DNA of 64,000 nt, taken from NCBI RefSeq assembly GCF_023498005.1, contig NZ_CP097289.1, positions 9,114,001-9,178,000 of the forward strand, read 5' to 3'. The translations under genes and the position numbers were made by a program. Below, in pieces: positions 56,877 to 64,000 of the stretch (its first letter is position 1; each line of letters opens with the position of its first letter). This DNA is from Streptomyces durmitorensis. Its GTDB lineage: Bacteria; Actinomycetota; Actinomycetes; Streptomycetales; Streptomycetaceae. The notes beneath the pieces were generated by a model that did no database searches, was not told the origin of the DNA, and saw nothing but the letters and a program-made list of their open reading frames with translations.

Positions 56877-58528
56877 GCGGTGTACCTGCCCCGAGTGCGG
56901 CCGTTCACCGCACTGAGATGCTGGGTGCGGGGCGCGGAGATCACCACGACCGCCATGTCGTCGTGCCGGCCTCTGCCGACCCACTGGGAGGCGAGCATCT
57001 GGACGCGCTCCACGATTCCCTCCGACGGCATGCCCGCGCACTCCGCCAGGACGCGCTGGAGCCGCCTCTCACCGAACTCGTCACCGCCCATCGGCCCGCC
57101 CTTGGCCTCGGTGATCCCGTCGGTGTAGAGCACGCAGGACTCGCCGGGCGCGAGGGTGACCGAAGCGGTCCGGGCATGGACATCGGGAATCGCGCCCACC
57201 AGCGTGCCGCGTGTCTCGGCCTCCTCCACCGCACCATTCGTACGGACGATCAGCGGAGCCGGATGACCGGCACTGGTCAGCCGCAGGTTCACCGCGCTGC
57301 CCTCCCGCACGGCGGAGGCCAGGACCAGCGTCGCGAACCGGGTGTGATGGGAATTGACCAGAGCGGTGTTCAGCAGGCTGATCATCCGCTGGTGGTCGTC
57401 GGCGAGGGGAAGCAGGGCGTGCAAGGTGTTGCGGATCTTGCCGGTCAGCACCGCTGCTTCGAGACCCTTGCCGCAGACGTCCCCGAGCGTCACGAGCGAG
57501 GCCTCGCCCTCGACAGCCGCGGGGTGCACGTCGTAGAAGTCCCCGCCGATCCGTTCATGGTCCTCCGACGGGCGGTAGCCTCCGGCGAAGTCCACACCGG
57601 AGATCTGGTGCAGCGAGGGGGGAAGCAGCTCGCGCATCAGGACCTCGGTGATCGAGGTCTGTTCCGCGTACAGGCGTGCGGCCGACATGGCGGCCCCCGC
57701 GCGCGTGGCGAACAATCGGGCGAACACTTCTTCACCGTCGGTGAACGCGGCCGTGCTGGAGCGGCGCAGCAGGACGAGCGCACCGGCCGCGACTCCGTGA
57801 CCGGGCAGTGGAGTGATCACTATCGAGCCGACAGGCCCGAAGTCCTCGGGCACCATCCAGTCCGGTGCCACGGAGGGATCGATCCACCGCGACGGCACCG
57901 GCGGGAAGCCGCGCAGCGCCTCTCCGAGTCCGGGCACATCGTCCGGATCCGCCGACTCCTGGGACCGGACGGGGCTTTCGCCGCGCAGGCACGTCATCAC
58001 CGGCAGCCGCGCTCCCCGCGAGGGCGCGATGACCAGCGCCGCATCGGAGAGATACTCCGCGGCCAGCTGAGCCGTCACGCCCATGCAGCGCTCCAGGTTC
58101 AGGGAGGAGAGCAGCAGGTTGGACGACTTGGCCAGGAACTCGGTCCGCTCGCGCTCCATGTGCAGGGCTTCACGGACCAGCCGGTGGTCGGTGTCGTCCA
58201 CCAGCCACCACACCACGGTGCCGTCGTCCCGCACGCCGGTGTGCGCCTCGAAGCTGCGCTCGCCGATCGCACCGGATGCCGGTCTGCCCGCTGTCCGGTC
58301 GGCACCCCGGTCCGGCACCCGCAGCGCGTCGTGCGCGGCGCGGAGCCAGGTGGGGACCACGTCCGTGAAGACGGTGCCGGGCCGAGCCCGGGGCAGGAGC
58401 GCACCGGCCGCGTCGCTGCGCAGCACGATGACGCCCTCGGCGTCAGTGACGAGGACGGGGCAGGGAGCATGACTCAACGGAGAGTCCTGCTCTGTGGCGG
58501 CGCCGGTCTGCGCGGGGGGAGAGACCAA
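56873..58528 (-). CDS. PAS-GAF-PP2C (SpoIIE/RsbU-type) phosphatase
   Basis: A 551-residue phosphatase: PAS-like domain (about 20-125), GAF-like domain (about 135-285), then PP2C with GGDFYDVHP, VTLGDVCGKGLEAAVLTGK, RLTSAGHPAPLIV, LYTDGITEAKG and DDMAVVV, the Asp residues binding Mn. Known: such enzymes dephosphorylate STAS antagonists. It is the first gene of the operon, coupled by ATGA to the B12 protein, which probably gates its activity. The promoter must lie in 58529-58721. Confidence 0.92.
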   Translation of the reverse strand: MVSPPAQTGAATEQDSPLSHAPCPVLVTDAEGVIVLRSDAAGALLPRARPGTVFTDVVPTWLRAAHDALRVPDRGADRTAGRPASGAIGERSFEAHTGVRDDGTVVWWLVDDTDHRLVREALHMERERTEFLAKSSNLLLSSLNLERCMGVTAQLAAEYLSDAALVIAPSRGARLPVMTCLRGESPVRSQESADPDDVPGLGEALRGFPPVPSRWIDPSVAPDWMVPEDFGPVGSIVITPLPGHGVAAGALVLLRRSSTAAFTDGEEVFARLFATRAGAAMSAARLYAEQTSITEVLMRELLPPSLHQISGVDFAGGYRPSEDHERIGGDFYDVHPAAVEGEASLVTLGDVCGKGLEAAVLTGKIRNTLHALLPLADDHQRMISLLNTALVNSHHTRFATLVLASAVREGSAVNLRLTSAGHPAPLIVRTNGAVEEAETRGTLVGAIPDVHARTASVTLAPGESCVLYTDGITEAKGGPMGGDEFGERRLQRVLAECAGMPSEGIVERVQMLASQWVGRGRHDDMAVVVISAPRTQHLSAVNGRTRGRYTA

Positions 58529-58721
58529 GAATTGAGGACCCGCTGGGCGAATCCCTCACCTCATCAACTCGAAGGAACGTTGCCTTTAAGCAACCATCCC
58601 GCACGTCCCACACGTCTGGCAACCAGCACTGATACCCGCGAAACTGTGTGGCTGCCATGGGGTTTGACAGCCTTGGATCGGGACACCCATCGGGGCGCGG
58701 CCCCGTATGTCGGATGCGCCT

Positions 58722-61187
58722 TCACCCCCTCGGACAACCGGCTGATGGCTCTGTCCGCAGCACGGCTTGACCTGCGGCGCGGTGTTCCGCGGCTGCGGTC
58801 GGATCTGTCCCGTCGAGCAGGATCGCGATTCCTTCGTGGGCCAGCGCCTCCTCATTGCGGTAACCCAAATGAGGGGCGAGCTCCAGAGCCCGCCGGTGCA
58901 GGCGCAGGGCCTCGTCGGGCAGGCCCGCGAGGCGGCAGGTCTCCGCGTAGCCGTTGAGGAAGCGGATCTTCCAGTGTTCCTCGAAGAGCTCGTCGAGCAG
59001 CGCGAACGCCTTGCGGTGGGCGTCCAGCGCCTCTTCGTAGCGGCCCATGCGCCGGAACGCGACACCCAGGCAGTTGAGGCACCATGCCTCGTTGTGAAGG
59101 TGTCCGTCCTCGCGGGCCAGTGCCAGTGCCTGACGCAGGTGTTCCGCCGCCTCGTCGGGTTCCTCGTGGGCCATGGCGACCCCGAGGGTGATCCGGGCCG
59201 TCAGCGCGGGCGGCCATGCGGGATCGGTATGAGGGGCGGCAAGCACCTCACGGGCCCGCTGCGCCGCCTCCTCGCGGTGTCCCAGCTGCAGCATCGCCCA
59301 GGCCTCCGACGCGGCAGCACTGGCCGTGCCGGTGGGGGAACCGGCCCGCTCGTACAACGTCCCCGCCAGCCTGAAGAGTTCGAGCGGCTCCTGGACATGC
59401 CCTTCGTCCCACTTCAGGTAGCCGCGCCGCAGGGCCAGTTCGGCCTCCGAACCGAAGTCGCCCGCCTGGGACAAGCGCGCCTTCGCGGCCTCGTACGCCG
59501 CGTCGGCCTCCGCCATACGGCCCGCGTTGTAGCGCGCGAACCCCAAATCGCTGTGCGCGTCGGCCAGTTGCAGGGGATCGCCCAGGCGTTCGGCGGCGGA
59601 CAGCGACCGCTCGAAGAGCACGTTGAGGTGCGTCGTGCCGCAGCGGCGCGCGAAGTACGCCCGCAGGAAGCGCGGCAGCTCGCACACATGCGCGTCGGCC
59701 CCGACGGCGTCCGCCGTCTCGAAGGCGGCCACCAGGTTCTCGTACTCCGCGACGAGCCAGGCGAACGCCGCGTTCTTGTCGGTGAAGTGCGGGAGTGCTG
59801 CCGGAGGCCTGCCCGCCGAGGCCGGGCGGCCCGGCGACAGGAACGGCATCGCGGCGTCCGCGGCGGCCGCCGCGTGCACGTAGTAGTCGAGGAAGCGGCC
59901 AAGGGCGCGTTCCCGCTCGGCCGGTGAGTCCTGCTCCGTGCCTGCCCGGCGCGCGTGCTGGTGCACCAGGTCGTGCAGCCGGTAGCGCCCGGCCGCCGAC
60001 TCCTGTACGAGGTGCGCGTCGACCAGGTCCTCCAGGATCGCCCGCGCGCTGCGCAGCGGTACGTCCGCGAGCGCCGCCGCCAGGTACGCGTCGAAGGAAC
60101 CGCCGGGCAACAGGCCAAGGAGCCGGAACAGGCGGGCCTGGGAGCGGTCCAACTGCCGTACGGACATGGCGAACGCGGTGTCGAACTCGCTCGGGCCCTC
60201 GGCCATCCGCTCGACGAGGATGCCCACGGTCCAGCCGGGACGGTGCCGCAGCCGGGCCGCGGCGAGGCGCAGGGCGAGCGGCAGATGGCCGCACAGCCGC
60301 AGCACCTCGGCAGTGGACTCCGGGTCGCGTGCCAGGCGGCCGTCGAGGCCGCTCGGGTCGCCGCTGGCGCGGGCGAGGAGCTCGGCGCTCTCCCGCGGGC
60401 TCAGTACGTCCAGGGAGACCGGGGGCACCTCGTCCAGGCCGATGAGCCGGTTGCGGCTGGTGATCAGGGCGACGGACGGACCGGCGCCGGGCAGCAGCGG
60501 CCGGACCTGGTCGGCGTCGGCGGCATTGTCGATCACCACGACGACCCGGCGGCCGGCCAGCTCCGACCGCCAGCAGGCGGCCAGTTGCTCGACGCCCTCC
60601 CGCGGGACCTTCTCGGACGGGACATCGAGCGCCCCGAGCAGCATCCGCAGCGCGGAGTCGGGGTCGAGCGGCTCGCGGCCCTCGGTGAACCCGTGGAGAT
60701 CCACGTAGAGCTGGGCGTCGGGACAGTCGGCGGCGAGCCGGTGCGCGGCGTGTATCGCCAGGCAGGTCTTGCCCACACCGGCCATGCCGTCGACGGCGAC
60801 CACCTGGTGACTGTCCACCGCGGCGAGCACGGCGGTGAGTTCGGCCTCGCGCCCGGTGAAGTCGGTTACGTCGCGCGGCAGATCGTTGCGCGGCCTCGGC
60901 CTGCCCTGGCGGCTTGACTTCGGGGGTGCGGGGAGCGGGTTGGAGGAGCGTTCCCACAAGGGGCGCAGCGGGCGGGGGTCGCGCTTGACGAGGCGGCAGA
61001 GCGCGATCACCGCGGGCCAGGGCGGCACGGTCTGGCCACTGAGGTAGCGCGAAAGCGACGAGGAGCTGAGACCGGCGTCCCGCGCCAGTGCCCGCACGCC
61101 GAGTCCGGACAGTTCTTGGATCAGGCGCAGTCGGGCCGCAAGGTCGTTCTGCGGGTCCGCCGTCGCGGTCCGTTGTGTTGCATCCAC
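58722..61187 (-). CDS. STAND-type regulator: XRE HTH, NB-ARC ATPase, TPR repeats
   Basis: An 821-residue protein from the GTG at 61187, behind a GGGGGG run. An XRE-type helix-turn-helix (LGVRALARDAGLSSSSLSRY, about 29-48) is followed by NB-ARC with FTGREAEL (110), P-loop GMAGVGKT (134-141), VVVVIDNAADADQ and ITSRNRL. A winged-helix DLVHQHAR block and about six TPR pairs follow. Known: STAND proteins oligomerise on binding a signal to the repeats. It resembles AfsR without the SARP domain. The ligand and target genes are unknown. Confidence 0.87.
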   Translation of the reverse strand: MDATQRTATADPQNDLAARLRLIQELSGLGVRALARDAGLSSSSLSRYLSGQTVPPWPAVIALCRLVKRDPRPLRPLWERSSNPLPAPPKSSRQGRPRPRNDLPRDVTDFTGREAELTAVLAAVDSHQVVAVDGMAGVGKTCLAIHAAHRLAADCPDAQLYVDLHGFTEGREPLDPDSALRMLLGALDVPSEKVPREGVEQLAACWRSELAGRRVVVVIDNAADADQVRPLLPGAGPSVALITSRNRLIGLDEVPPVSLDVLSPRESAELLARASGDPSGLDGRLARDPESTAEVLRLCGHLPLALRLAAARLRHRPGWTVGILVERMAEGPSEFDTAFAMSVRQLDRSQARLFRLLGLLPGGSFDAYLAAALADVPLRSARAILEDLVDAHLVQESAAGRYRLHDLVHQHARRAGTEQDSPAERERALGRFLDYYVHAAAAADAAMPFLSPGRPASAGRPPAALPHFTDKNAAFAWLVAEYENLVAAFETADAVGADAHVCELPRFLRAYFARRCGTTHLNVLFERSLSAAERLGDPLQLADAHSDLGFARYNAGRMAEADAAYEAAKARLSQAGDFGSEAELALRRGYLKWDEGHVQEPLELFRLAGTLYERAGSPTGTASAAASEAWAMLQLGHREEAAQRAREVLAAPHTDPAWPPALTARITLGVAMAHEEPDEAAEHLRQALALAREDGHLHNEAWCLNCLGVAFRRMGRYEEALDAHRKAFALLDELFEEHWKIRFLNGYAETCRLAGLPDEALRLHRRALELAPHLGYRNEEALAHEGIAILLDGTDPTAAAEHRAAGQAVLRTEPSAGCPRG

Positions 61188-61364
61188 CAGGTACCCCCCA
61201 TGTCCCGTGTCGCCAGAAACCTACCGGGCCAAGTCTTCGCTGCTCAAGGCTGTTTCAGCTGTCCCACGGTGTCCCATCGCCGTGGTCGTGGCGAGCGGAT
61301 CGGGCTGATATGGAGTCACGCCCCGAGGGAACGGGGAGCGAACCGGAAGAAGGAGTACACCGAG

Positions 61365-61820
61365 ATGCAGTCCCGTATGCAGAACCCCGCCGTCGTCCTG
61401 TCCGACGCCATGCCGGCCATCCAGACCCTCTTCAAGGCCGTCCACTCCGGCGGGGTGGAGGGACAGACCCTGGAGCTTGTGCACCTGCGGGTCAGCCAGA
61501 TCAACGGCTGCAGCGCCTGTGTCGACGGCGGCGCGAAGTCGTCCCGCAAGGCGGGCGTCAGCGACGAGCGCCTCGCCACGGTCGCCGCCTGGCGCGAGGC
61601 CCCGTACTTCACCGAGGCGGAGCGGGCCGCGCTCGAGCTCGCCGAGGCCGCGACGCGCCTCGCCGACCGTTCCGACGCGGTGAACGACGAGGTGTGGGAC
61701 GCCGCAGCCACCCACTTCGACGAGAAGCAGCTGGCCGCGATCGTCCTCATGATCGGCGTGACCAACCTGTTCAACCGGCTCAACGCCACGACCCGTCAGA
61801 TCGCCGGTGCGTGGGGCTGA
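61365..61820 (+). CDS. AhpD-like carboxymuconolactone decarboxylase-family protein
   Basis: A 151-residue helical protein from the ATG at 61365. Seen: LRVSQINGCSACVDGG with the redox CxxC, and HFDEKQLAAIVLMIGVTNLFNR near the end. Known: AhpD proteins reduce partners using CxxC and a His four residues after the second Cys. That His is replaced by Gly here, so peroxidase cycling may be altered. The gene is divergent from the STAND regulator. Confidence 0.87.
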   Translation: MQSRMQNPAVVLSDAMPAIQTLFKAVHSGGVEGQTLELVHLRVSQINGCSACVDGGAKSSRKAGVSDERLATVAAWREAPYFTEAERAALELAEAATRLADRSDAVNDEVWDAAATHFDEKQLAAIVLMIGVTNLFNRLNATTRQIAGAWG

Positions 61821-61892
61821 CCTCCCGGGCACGACCGCATCCCACCCGGCCACTCATCCACCCGCACACCCGCGTACGTAAGGAAGCCCGCC

Positions 61893-62360
61893 ATGACGAC
61901 CACCCAGAAGCCCACCGCGACCGCCGAGAAGTTCGACGGATTCACGGATGAGGAACGCGGCGCGATGAAGGCGCGCGCCCAGGAGCTCAAGGCGTCCTCG
62001 CGTCGCGGATCGCGCGCCGACAAGGCGGCGGAGGAAGAGGCCGCCGTGGTCGCGAAGATCGCCGAGATGCAGGAATCGGACCGCGTCATGGCCGAACGGA
62101 TCCACGCCGTGATCAAGGAAAGCGTGCCGGAGCTCGCGCCGAAGCTCTGGTACGGGATGCCCGCGTACGCCAAGGACGGCAAGGTCGTCTGCTTCTTCCA
62201 GAGCGCGCAGAAGTTCAGCGCGAGGTACGCGACGTTCGGCTTCAGCGACAAGGCGAACCTCGACGACGGCTCTATGTGGCCGGCCTCGTACGCCCTGACG
62301 GAGCTGACGGCCGAGGGCGCGGCGAAGATCGGGGCGCTCGTGGAGAAGGCGGTGAACTGA
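61893..62360 (+). CDS. DUF1801-like protein
   Basis: A 155-residue protein. An N-terminal charged coiled-coil-like helix (about 20-60) precedes a DUF1801-type domain: [20 protein letters not shown] and [18 protein letters not shown]. Known: this YdhG-type fold includes the iron chaperone family called frataxin-like. Its role is uncertain. It follows the AhpD-like gene by 72 bp on the same strand, suggesting a shared redox or metal function. Confidence 0.8.
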   Translation: MTTTQKPTATAEKFDGFTDEERGAMKARAQELKASSRRGSRADKAAEEEAAVVAKIAEMQESDRVMAERIHAVIKESVPELAPKLWYGMPAYAKDGKVVCFFQSAQKFSARYATFGFSDKANLDDGSMWPASYALTELTAEGAAKIGALVEKAVN

Positions 62361-62382
62361 GCGGGGCGGCAGGGCGGCGGGG

Positions 62383-62403
62383 CCGCCTCGGTCGGCGAGG
62401 CGG
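62383..62403. terminator. hairpin after the DUF1801-like gene
   Basis: CCGCCTCG (62383-62390) and CGAGGCGG (62396-62403) form an 8-bp stem with a 5-nt loop between convergent genes. Confidence 0.5.
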
Positions 62404-62418
62404 GTGGTGCGGCCGGTT

Positions 62419-63447
62419 TCAGAGGCCGGGTCGGCGTGTCCTTTGCTGGAACGCGGCCCGGCCCTCGCCGCATGTCTCGGCCACGAGCAGCCACAGGCCG
62501 CGCAGGCTGTCCACGAGGACTTGAGCCGGCCGGGAGCCGGGGGGATGGACCTGGCGGACGCTGATCCATTCCACGAGCATGCGGCCCGCATGGCGGGCCG
62601 TCGAAGCCGACCCGATGGCGTAGTGGCGGCTGCGTCCTTCGGTCGCCATGAACCACATGGCGTCGAGCGATTCGGCCACCTGCTCGCGCAGGCTCCCCAG
62701 CTCGTCGTCCGGCACGGAGAGCAGCGTGGCCAGCCGCTCCTCGCCGCAGGTCTCACGGCGTTCCGCCCGCTGTTCGCTGTGGCACAGGGCGGCCAACAGC
62801 CAGGCGGCCCGGGAGCGTTCGGGGGCGGCGTCGAACGCCATCGCGCTGCGCAGATCGGCCATGAAGACGGCGTCGTGAGTCGGCAGGGCGGGAGCGTTGA
62901 GCCAGATCAGAACGCCGCGGACACGTGCGTCGAGTTCCGCGCGGGAGGCCGTGGCGAGGTCGCGGCGCCGCTTCAGATTGGCCCTCATCTGCCGTACGGC
63001 GTCCCGGTGGTGGGCCATGTCCAACTCGGCTGCCGCCTCGGCCCAGTTGTACTCGGGCGGATCGGCGTCACGGTGCTCCGCCGGCACGCTGTCCAAGGCC
63101 GCCCGCTCGTCGTCCCGTCGCTGCACGTAGGTCCCGAAGAAGGCCTTGGCGAGGGCGATCCGTACCGGCTGGGTCGGCACGGGAACGCCGTTGAAGAACG
63201 CGAGGAGCACCAGGTCGTCGACCGCGCGGCAGTGCCTGGCGCACTCCAGGAGGCCCAGCACGAGGGCTGCGGTCTCCACGGGATGGACCCGGGAGCCGCC
63301 GACCTGGATCAAGGTGTCCGGTCCGGGGCGTGGGATGAGCCCAGCCGCTCGCCAGCGCTCCAGGCGGGCCGCGCTCAACTCCAGCCCGGAGGCCGCTGCG
63401 ATACGGATCAAGTGACGGTCGGCCGCGTTGGGTGTGTTCCTCACCAT
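62419..63447 (-). CDS. hypothetical protein with MerR-like N-terminus
   Basis: A 342-residue protein from the ATG at 63447. The first 60 residues resemble a MerR-type winged helix (SGLELSAARLERWRAAGLIP), followed by a long helical region without a recognised effector domain; two Cys near residue 235 are conserved-looking. It could be a transcriptional regulator with an unknown sensor part. It lies downstream of the MFS gene at the window edge, on the same strand. Confidence 0.6.
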   Translation of the reverse strand: MVRNTPNAADRHLIRIAAASGLELSAARLERWRAAGLIPRPGPDTLIQVGGSRVHPVETAALVLGLLECARHCRAVDDLVLLAFFNGVPVPTQPVRIALAKAFFGTYVQRRDDERAALDSVPAEHRDADPPEYNWAEAAAELDMAHHRDAVRQMRANLKRRRDLATASRAELDARVRGVLIWLNAPALPTHDAVFMADLRSAMAFDAAPERSRAAWLLAALCHSEQRAERRETCGEERLATLLSVPDDELGSLREQVAESLDAMWFMATEGRSRHYAIGSASTARHAGRMLVEWISVRQVHPPGSRPAQVLVDSLRGLWLLVAETCGEGRAAFQQRTRRPGL

Positions 63448-63543
63448 GGCCGTCACGCTACGGAGGTCGGCTTCGCGTTCTCGGCGGGTGAGCGCGGGGA
63501 GCCTCCTCGGCGGACGGCGGCACGCCCCGAGCGGAAGTGACCA

Positions 63544-63580
63544 CCGGGCTAAGGGGCAGGCCGCCGGGCTAAGGGGCAGG
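63544..63580. repeat. 20-bp period direct repeat
   Basis: Two identical 17-bp copies beginning CCGGGCTAAGG (63544-63560 and 63564-63580) lie in the spacer between the hypothetical gene and the MFS gene. An ACTTCA/TGAAGT inverted repeat follows at 63593-63607. Confidence 0.6.
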
Positions 63581-63595
63581 CAGGCTTGACGTACT

Positions 63596-64000
63596 TCATG
63601 GTGAAGTGCGACGTGAGTGGCCGACGGTGCAGGCGGCACGTCCCCGTGCCCACACGGCGACGGCTCCGGCGGCCAGCGTCGCGCCCAGTGCGCAGACCCC
63701 GGACCAGCCGGCCGTCGCCCAGACGACGGAGGCGAGCGCGGAGCCCAGGGCGCCGCCGAGGAAGAGGCTCGTCGCGAACGCCGAGTTGATGCGGTTGCGG
63801 GCCTGGGCGTCGAGCGCGAACAGGATGGTCTGGCTGCTGTTGAGGACCGCCTGCTGGCCGATGGTCAGGGCTACGACACCGACCGCGAGCCAGGCCAGGG
63901 AGTGTTCTCCCGCCAGCAGGATCAGCCAGCCCGTGAGCAGCAGGGCGGTGGCGACGCCGGTCACCCGCTGGGCGTGGCCGCGGTCGCCGAGGCGCGCCGC
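63596..64000 (-). CDS. C-terminal part of an MFS transporter (5' end outside window)
   Basis: The frame is open through the right edge, so only the last 134 codons are visible. They begin with a basic loop (LGDRGHAQR) typical between MFS helices, then about four membrane helices: ATALLLTGWLILLAG, AWLAVGVVALTIGQQAVLN, FATSLFLGGALGSALASVVWA and GVCALGATLAAGAVAVW. The substrate is unknown. Confidence 0.75.
   Translation of the reverse strand, partial: AARLGDRGHAQRVTGVATALLLTGWLILLAGEHSLAWLAVGVVALTIGQQAVLNSSQTILFALDAQARNRINSAFATSLFLGGALGSALASVVWATAGWSGVCALGATLAAGAVAVWARGRAACTVGHSRRTSP

Overview
The window is high-GC DNA with strong G/C third-position bias, GTG/ATG starts behind GGAGG-like sites, conservon genes, short cysteine-rich leader peptides and families typical of Streptomyces. 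I read it as chromosomal DNA of a Streptomyces or close relative. I saw no rRNA, tRNA, CRISPR array, insertion sequence or phage module. Function calls rest on recognised motifs and family memory, not on database searches.

Layout. 1-5.9 kb: a truncated helical protein, small hypotheticals, an MpaB-type oxygenase, a PadR regulator divergent from an alpha/beta hydrolase over a perfect 24-bp palindrome, a ricin-lectin remnant and a methyltransferase. 6.0-11.8 kb: an MHYT membrane protein, a complete conservon (kinase-like cvnA, Roadblock cvnB, DUF742 cvnC, GTPase cvnD), an F420/FMN-type oxidoreductase and an orphan second Roadblock protein. 11.9-21 kb: housekeeping-like genes (DUF6397-like protein, TPR protein, MMPL transporter, acyl-CoA thioesterase, Ski2-like helicase, membrane metal-dependent hydrolase, DUF1707 protein). 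21-25.7 kb: an operon for a heterodimeric ABC exporter coupled to an aminoglycoside-phosphotransferase-like kinase. 26-34.5 kb: secreted L,D-transpeptidase, a PNGase A-like amidase, a dicarboxylate symporter, a Tat-exported GH109-like glycosidase and a large FAD/Fe-S dehydrogenase. 34.5-37.8 kb: MarR regulator, divergent ABC exporter and an MltG-like protein. 37.9-43.3 kb: a sulfonate operon transcribed leftward, in order leader peptide, ssuC, ssuB, ssuA, ssuD, flavin monooxygenase. 43.4-48.7 kb: YjbQ, a tail-to-tail two-component pair, a second MMPL transporter and an HNH-like protein. 48.9-54.8 kb: MFS exporter, MarR regulator and a four-gene cluster headed by an AvrD (syringolide synthase) homologue. 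54.8-58.5 kb: MarR regulator and a tightly coupled leftward operon of PP2C phosphatase, B12-binding protein and STAS protein. 58.7-64 kb: a STAND-type NB-ARC/TPR regulator, an AhpD-like protein, a DUF1801-like protein, an unknown protein and the end of an MFS transporter.

The two most interesting systems are adjacent. (i) The B12-binding protein carries the Wx9EH motif that marks CarH-type adenosylcobalamin photoreceptors, but it has no DNA-binding domain and overlaps a PP2C phosphatase gene and an STAS antagonist gene. This suggests a light-controlled partner switch. (ii) The avrD operon (avrD, unknown gene, 3-ketoacyl-reductase-like SDR, P-loop kinase-like gene) sits behind an unusually A/T-rich leader and resembles a small biosynthetic locus for a syringolide- or butenolide-like molecule. 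AvrD itself shows an internal duplication.
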